From Marispirochaeta aestuarii (lineage in GTDB: Bacteria; Spirochaetota; Spirochaetia; JC444; Marispirochaetaceae): a stretch of 64,000 nucleotides of DNA. The position numbers were made by a program, and so were the translations under genes. Positions 59,528 to 64,000 of the stretch are shown here, in pieces. The stretch spans positions 62,001 through 126,000 of the forward strand of contig NZ_MWQY01000012.1 of the NCBI RefSeq assembly GCF_002087085.1. Reading direction: 5' to 3'. The stretch's first letter is position 1. Each line of letters starts with the position of its first letter. The notes under the pieces are model-generated. The model was not told where the DNA came from and did not search any database. It saw only the letters and a list, made by a program, of their open reading frames with translations.

Positions 59528-62482
59528 ATGGCGGCGAAGGCAGATTCTGGAGCTTTTCAATTAATTGTTGATGAAACAAAACTATCCGCCGGTATACGAT
59601 TCACCCCCCGGGCTGAAGGTGCCGAATATTCTGCCGAGGATCTCAGGAACTTTCTGACTGCCCAGGGAATACGTCAGGGAATTGACAATAAGGCCCTGTC
59701 CGAAGCCGCTGCACGTTTTTCCGAAGGGGAGGAGTCGGAAGCCGGAATGCTTGCCCTGGGGGAAGCCCCCCGGGATCCGGAACCGGCGCGGTATGAGTGG
59801 GAGGATCTTCCGGTCCCGGAGGATCTGAAATACGAGGCTTCTCTCGTGCTGGATAATGCCCCTCCTCCCGAAATTTTTCAGACCAGGACGGAAAAGGTTA
59901 AACGGCACAGGACGGTCCGAAAAAAAGGGCTTCTTCCTTTTATGCCTGTCAAAGAGAAGACCGTCGAAGTTGTAGAAAAGCTTGAAAAACAGGAAAAGGT
60001 TTATGTCGATCCCCGCGTTCTGGCTTTCGGCTGGTGTGAAAAGGATGCACGCATAGGAACCGTTCAACCCGGGAAGCCCGGGACACCGGGGGTCAATGTT
60101 TTCGGTCAGGCACTGCCTCCTAAAGTCGACAGCCGGTCCTTTTTCTGCGGCCAGGGGATACACCTGGAGAAGGGAACCTTGGTTGCCGGAGATTCCGGTT
60201 TCTTTCGCCGGGGAGATAACTGGATAGATCTTGTTCCCTATACCCTGCATCAGTGGGATGTCTCCCTCTCAGAAGACCGAAATACCTGTTATCTGGACTT
60301 CAATCCCGGATTCAAGGATGCGGCTCCCCCCGCGGCGGAGGATATTGTACACGCAGCCGTGGAACTGGGATATCCAAAGGAAAAGCTCCTGGCAAGTCAG
60401 GATATCCAGAACATGATTGCCGAAGCCGTAAAAGCCGGAACGGCCCTGAGAAAGCAGGGAATCTCCGTGGATGAAGACGGCTGGTTCGCTGTTCGGGTCT
60501 CCGAGGATAAACTGAAGGCACACCTTTCCATACGCAAACGCCGGGGAGGTGGCAAGCCCCTGGTTTTGAAAGAGGTCGGCGCGGCCATTGTCCAGGCAGG
60601 GTTCAAGGGGCTGGATAAGCCTGCGGTTCAGGCGGCTATCATGGAGTTTTACCGCGGTCCAGAGGCTGAAATGCGGGACTATGTTCTGGTGGAGGGAAAA
60701 GCCCCGCTTGCCGGCGATGACGAGAGTTTTTCGTTAAAGGTTACTTCCCTGGCCCAGGCGGATATGTCCGCCATTATCGGGCGGGCCGAACAGCTGCGCA
60801 GGGACGGGCTGATCGACCTGGAATCCTGGAACATCTTCCCCCCGGAGAAGGTCGAAAAGATGGCCCTTGTACGGGCAGAGCAGCTCGTGGGAGAGATAGT
60901 CAAAGGGAAGAACGGCGAGGCGGGAACCGATGTTTTCGGTGCCAGGATCGAAGCTCCAGCCGGAAAGAAGGCGCCTCTTCACGTCTGTGAGGGACTGCGC
61001 ATAGAGAAGAACCTTATTGTGGCCGAGTCCGACGGAGTTCTGGAGATCGGCGAACAGGATGGTACTACCTACCTGCGTCATCACCCTCATAAAAGCGCAT
61101 CGGTGTCTGTACGACTCTCCGAGGACCGGATGAAGGCCGTATTGACGGTCAGCCCTGTGGAAGGGACAGGTTTTCCCGCCACGGAGGAGGATATCCGGGA
61201 GGCCCTTAAGAAAGCCGGGGTGAGTCAGGGGATTGATGAGGAACTCTGTGCGCGGGTCTGTGCCCGGACCTCCCGGGGAGAGGCTGTAAGCGATATGGTC
61301 GTGGCGCGGGGAAGAGCCCCCCGGGATGCAGGCAGGGTGGAGGTAGACTTTAAAATCGACTTCGCCAGTGGAAAAGGGGTAACCATAAACAAGAAAGGGC
61401 AGGCGAATTATCGCAGCCAGGACCGCATGACCACCGTCAATGAGGGGGATTTGATCGCCGAGGTGCGGGTTCCCCAGGGGGAATCGGAACCCGGCTGGGA
61501 TGTAACCGGTAAAACCCTGAACTCCCGCGAGCTGAAGCAGATTCCCCTGGAAGCGGGGGAGCATGTCGAGGTCCGGGAGGAGGAAGCCGGGCTAACCCGA
61601 TTTTACGCTTCCGCTTCCGGAGAACTTATCCGGGAAAAGAACCTCATCAGTGTGCGCAATGTCTATACCATCGCCGGTGACGTGGATATGAAGACGGGTA
61701 ATATAAAGTTCTCGGGTCCGGTCCAGATCAAAGGCTCGGTAATGCCGGGTTTCGTTGTCTTTTCCACCGGTGACGTGCAGATCGGAGGGCTCGTGGATGC
61801 GTCTCTGGTTTCCTCAGAGGGCTCCATATACATCGGGCACGGGGTCAAGGGAGGGGGAAAGGCCGTGCTGCGGTCGAAAAAGAACGTATATGCCGGTTTT
61901 ATCGAGCAGGGACATGTAATGGCCGTGGGAGATATCGTCGTTAAGAACTCCTGCCTGCGTTCCTCCCTTCGCTGCAACGGCAAACTGGTTTTGAAAACCG
62001 ACAAGGGAAACCTGAACGGGGGAATAGTCAAAACCCGGCAGGGAGCGGAGGTCCAGAACCTGGGAAACCCGAACGGTGTAAAGACCCAGGTCTCCTTCGG
62101 CCAGGATTATCTGGTAGCCGACCGCATTCAGGTGGAGGAGAAAGAGATTACCCAGACCCGGGACAAGGTAATAAAGCTGGATTCAATATTGAACCGGCTG
62201 GAAAAGGCGGGGGAGACGGAAAAACTCCATCGGGCCCGGCAGGAAAAGCTGAAGTTTATCAAGCTTATTGAAAAGCGCAGCCTGCGTCTTTTTACCCTGC
62301 GGGAAAAGTATGAAGAACACTACCCCTCCGAGGTGGTTGTGCGGGGCAGCCTGTATCCGGGGGTGGTGTTCGAGAGCCACGGCCGCTATTACGAGGTGGA
62401 CAAAGCCGAATCCGGGGTCGTGGTTTTCTTCGATTCCAGGGTGGGCAAGATCCAGAAAAAGCCGATCAGTAAAGAGGAGTAG
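59528..62482 (+). CDS. FapA (DUF342) protein with multiplied N-terminal unit
   Basis: A 984-residue protein; known FapA/DUF342 members are commonly 450-700. An N-terminal module recurs at roughly residues 17, 244, 323 and 527, each with an SED-x4-A/L pattern (VSLSEDRNTCYLDFNP, VRVSEDKLKAHLS, VRLSEDRMKAVLTVSP). A second motif, G-x2-G-x-DVFG, recurs near 190, 460 and 655. Residues ~700-840 are the DUF342 beta-helix (KFSGPVQIKGSVMPGFVVFS, YIGHGVKGGGKAVLRSKKN). Residues ~875-925 are a coiled coil (EKLHRARQEKLKFIKLIEKR). Cytosolic; probably an assembly scaffold of the flagellar or pole complex with the upstream ATPase. Confidence 0.82.
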   Translation: MAAKADSGAFQLIVDETKLSAGIRFTPRAEGAEYSAEDLRNFLTAQGIRQGIDNKALSEAAARFSEGEESEAGMLALGEAPRDPEPARYEWEDLPVPEDLKYEASLVLDNAPPPEIFQTRTEKVKRHRTVRKKGLLPFMPVKEKTVEVVEKLEKQEKVYVDPRVLAFGWCEKDARIGTVQPGKPGTPGVNVFGQALPPKVDSRSFFCGQGIHLEKGTLVAGDSGFFRRGDNWIDLVPYTLHQWDVSLSEDRNTCYLDFNPGFKDAAPPAAEDIVHAAVELGYPKEKLLASQDIQNMIAEAVKAGTALRKQGISVDEDGWFAVRVSEDKLKAHLSIRKRRGGGKPLVLKEVGAAIVQAGFKGLDKPAVQAAIMEFYRGPEAEMRDYVLVEGKAPLAGDDESFSLKVTSLAQADMSAIIGRAEQLRRDGLIDLESWNIFPPEKVEKMALVRAEQLVGEIVKGKNGEAGTDVFGARIEAPAGKKAPLHVCEGLRIEKNLIVAESDGVLEIGEQDGTTYLRHHPHKSASVSVRLSEDRMKAVLTVSPVEGTGFPATEEDIREALKKAGVSQGIDEELCARVCARTSRGEAVSDMVVARGRAPRDAGRVEVDFKIDFASGKGVTINKKGQANYRSQDRMTTVNEGDLIAEVRVPQGESEPGWDVTGKTLNSRELKQIPLEAGEHVEVREEEAGLTRFYASASGELIREKNLISVRNVYTIAGDVDMKTGNIKFSGPVQIKGSVMPGFVVFSTGDVQIGGLVDASLVSSEGSIYIGHGVKGGGKAVLRSKKNVYAGFIEQGHVMAVGDIVVKNSCLRSSLRCNGKLVLKTDKGNLNGGIVKTRQGAEVQNLGNPNGVKTQVSFGQDYLVADRIQVEEKEITQTRDKVIKLDSILNRLEKAGETEKLHRARQEKLKFIKLIEKRSLRLFTLREKYEEHYPSEVVVRGSLYPGVVFESHGRYYEVDKAESGVVVFFDSRVGKIQKKPISKEE

Positions 62483-62486
62483 GTTT

Positions 62487-63431
62487 ATGTCACTACCGCT
62501 GGCCTATCTGCAGTTTCCCGACTGGATATCTCCGGTCATTTTACCCGGCCTGCCCTTTCGCTGGTACGGCCTCATGTATCTCCTTGCCTTCGGGACCGCC
62601 TACCTCCTGGTGCGGTATCAGGTTCGAAGGGAGGAGCCGAAACTCTCCACTGATATTGTGGCGGACCTCTTTTTCTGGATAATCCTCGGCCTGCTTCTGG
62701 GTGGACGCCTGGTTTCTACCCTGATTTATGATACTTCCGGTATCTACTGGGTCAAACCATGGCTGATTTTCTGGCCCTTCGATGAATCCATGCGCTTTGT
62801 GGGGCTTCAGGGGATGTCCTACCATGGCGGCCTGCTGGGCGGAACCATCGGAGGAGTCCTTTTTTGCCGTCGCAGGGGGCTCTCTCCCTGGCTCTGGGCA
62901 GACAGGATTGCCCTGGCTGTCCCCCTGGGGTATACCTTCGGACGTCTGGGCAACTTCATCAACGCCGAGCTCTACGGCCGTGTTACCAGCGCCCCCTGGG
63001 GGATGGTCTTTCCCGGGGCCCCGGAATTTCCCCTCTCCGTCGACTGGGTGGCCGCCATGAGCCGCGAACTGGGTCTGGCAGCGGAGGGAGGCGTAAATCT
63101 GCCCCGGCACCCGAGCCAGCTGTACGAGGCTTTCGGTGAGGGGGTCCTTCTCTGGCTCTTTCTCTGGTTCATCATCCGGAAGCGAAAGAGTTTTAACGGA
63201 TTTATAATGGGGTGGTATCTGATAGGGTACGGGGCTGTCCGCTTTGTAATTGAATACTTCAGGCAGCCCGACAGCAACCTGGGCTTTATAGTCGAACTGG
63301 GTTCTCCCCATTCCATCTATCAGACCGGAAGTTTCCTGAATTTCACCATGGGACAGCTCCTGTGCACTCTGATGATTCTTGCCGGGGCAGGGGTCCTGAT
63401 TTTCGCCGGACATCGCTCCCGGAAATCCTGA
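62487..63431 (+). CDS. lgt: Prolipoprotein diacylglyceryl transferase
   Basis: A 314-residue membrane enzyme; ATG 62487 follows AGAGGAG by six bases. PFRWYGLMYLLAFGTAYLLV is the first segment with the conserved RWYG, SYHGGLLGGTIGGVLFC and FGRLGNFINAELYGRVT (the Lgt signature, with the essential Arg and Glu) follow, and HPSQLYEAFGEGVLLWLFLW with FRQPDSNLGF complete the family. It transfers diacylglycerol to the Cys of lipoproteins such as those at 21.6, 29.3 and 44.9 kb. Followed by a perfect 13-base hairpin. Confidence 0.94.
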   Translation: MSLPLAYLQFPDWISPVILPGLPFRWYGLMYLLAFGTAYLLVRYQVRREEPKLSTDIVADLFFWIILGLLLGGRLVSTLIYDTSGIYWVKPWLIFWPFDESMRFVGLQGMSYHGGLLGGTIGGVLFCRRRGLSPWLWADRIALAVPLGYTFGRLGNFINAELYGRVTSAPWGMVFPGAPEFPLSVDWVAAMSRELGLAAEGGVNLPRHPSQLYEAFGEGVLLWLFLWFIIRKRKSFNGFIMGWYLIGYGAVRFVIEYFRQPDSNLGFIVELGSPHSIYQTGSFLNFTMGQLLCTLMILAGAGVLIFAGHRSRKS

Positions 63432-63437
63432 TTCTTA

Positions 63438-63475
63438 TCGGGGATTCCCCGATGCCAGGATAGGGGAATCCCCGA
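63438..63475 (+). terminator. Perfect 13-base stem-loop after lgt
   Basis: TCGGGGATTCCCC (63438-63450) and GGGGAATCCCCGA (63463-63475) are exact inverse complements separated by 12 bases. An A-run rather than a T-run follows on the plus strand, so it may act as a 3' stabiliser or rho-linked stop rather than a classical terminator. Confidence 0.5.
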
Positions 63476-63569
63476 AAAACAGTCTCAAGAATCCCTGATT
63501 GCGGGTTCGTGCTTTCCGCGTGATTATTGATCTGAGATCAGACCAATTTGGTTGCGCAGGAGCATGATC

Positions 63570-64000
63570 ATGATGAATACGGCACAGGTTTCCCGGATTG
63601 AGAATGATGACTATTATGGCATCGACAGCGATCCCCTGGCCCTCTATCTGCGGCAGATTGCCGGATACCGCCTTCTCAGTAAGGCTGAAGAACTCAAGCT
63701 CGGGAAGGACATCGTGGAGCTTCGAGGACAGATAAAAAGCCTGGATAATGATCTGAGCCGCGGTACTATTGATTCTGCGGATTATCGTGCCCTTCGGAAT
63801 TCCCTTGAGGCTGAGCTTGGGCTTCTGAAAAACCGCATGATAACATCTAACCTGCGGCTTGTGGTCTCCATCGCGAAGAGGTATCAGCACCGGGGTTTGA
63901 GCCTGCTGGACCTTATCGACGAAGGCAATATCGGTCTCATCGAGGCGGTTGAACGCTTTGATTATACCAGGGGCTGCAAATTCTCCACCTACGGCACGTG
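63570..64000 (+). CDS. Sigma-70 family RNA polymerase sigma factor, 3'-truncated by window edge
   Basis: At least 143 residues; the gene runs off the end. ATG 63570 (or 63573) is favoured by AGGAG seven to ten bases upstream; ATG 63564 is too close. [20 protein letters not shown] is region 1.2, a charged linker follows, and [20 protein letters not shown] with [20 protein letters not shown] and [16 protein letters not shown] are regions 2.1-2.3. Lack of a long region 1.1 fits RpoS-like or secondary group-2 factors rather than the housekeeping factor; which one cannot be told from this part. Confidence 0.88.
   Translation, partial: MMNTAQVSRIENDDYYGIDSDPLALYLRQIAGYRLLSKAEELKLGKDIVELRGQIKSLDNDLSRGTIDSADYRALRNSLEAELGLLKNRMITSNLRLVVSIAKRYQHRGLSLLDLIDEGNIGLIEAVERFDYTRGCKFSTYGT

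Noticed and set aside
1-64000. tRNA, rRNA and CRISPR search by eye
   Set aside because: No GTTCRAATC-type T-loop with matching acceptor stem, no rRNA-like block and no regularly spaced identical direct repeats with unique spacers were seen.

Overview
The window looks like a chromosomal segment of a free-living or marine-type spirochaete. This is an inference from gene content: a FlhG/MinD-like ATPase followed by a very long FapA protein, lgt and a sigma-70 factor, many outer-membrane barrels ending in aromatic residues, a STAS protein and sigma-54 style regulation, and an Asp-type MurA. No rRNA, tRNA or CRISPR array was seen. Most of the window is moderately G+C-rich with short intergenic gaps. 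The stretch from about 2.4 to 15.2 kb is visibly A+T-rich and looks acquired.

Region by region: 0-2.2 kb is the end of an outer-membrane protein and a LolD/MacB-type ABC ATPase, then a small coiled-coil membrane protein. 2.2-2.7 kb holds dispersed repeats and a frameshifted DUF2283 gene. 2.7-15.2 kb is a surface-glycan locus: a PglK-like flippase, five glycosyltransferases on the plus strand plus one probable on the minus strand, a three-enzyme UDP-L-sugar pathway (FnlA/WbjB, RmlD-like reductase, WbjD/FnlC) predicted to make UDP-L-QuiNAc or UDP-L-FucNAc, an acetyltransferase, a ParB-fold protein and an IS481-type transposase relic. 15.3-23.6 kb is a compact seven-gene operon: nonulosonic acid synthase without SAF domain, CMP-sugar synthetase fused to a KdsC-like phosphatase, a GT-B-like protein, a nucleotidyltransferase/NDK-like/kinase-like fusion, an outer-membrane barrel, a beta-propeller phytase lipoprotein and a GT2.

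23.6-27.1 kb mixes repeat elements, a P-loop kinase, a BrnT-like and a VapBC toxin-antitoxin pair, and a UDP-glucuronate epimerase-like gene. 27.1-34 kb has WecA-type and GT4 enzymes that can start a glycan, a beta-helix lipoprotein and two Wzi-like outer-membrane proteins. 34-40.2 kb is a self-contained nucleoside-salvage operon: LacI regulator with two identical palindromic operators, ribokinase, nucleoside hydrolase and a complete ECF transporter (S, T, A1, A2).

40.2-64 kb is more housekeeping: DUF2892 and HD proteins, thrC-lysC, a lipoprotein, murA, a DnaJ-like membrane protein, two spirochaetal membrane proteins, a cluster of DnaA boxes, three signalling proteins (winged-helix, STAS-zinc ribbon, sigma-54 activator without DNA-binding domain), fxsA-like, wecG/tagA-like, rsmE, yjbQ-like, ctpA, the FlhG-fapA-lgt block and the start of a sigma-70 gene.

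The most interesting items are the modular dispersed repeats that punctuate the accessory regions, the NulO/phytase/NDK-kinase operon, the ECF nucleoside operon, the DnaA-box array with 11-bp spacing, and several genes whose predicted promoters leave no room for a 5' leader.
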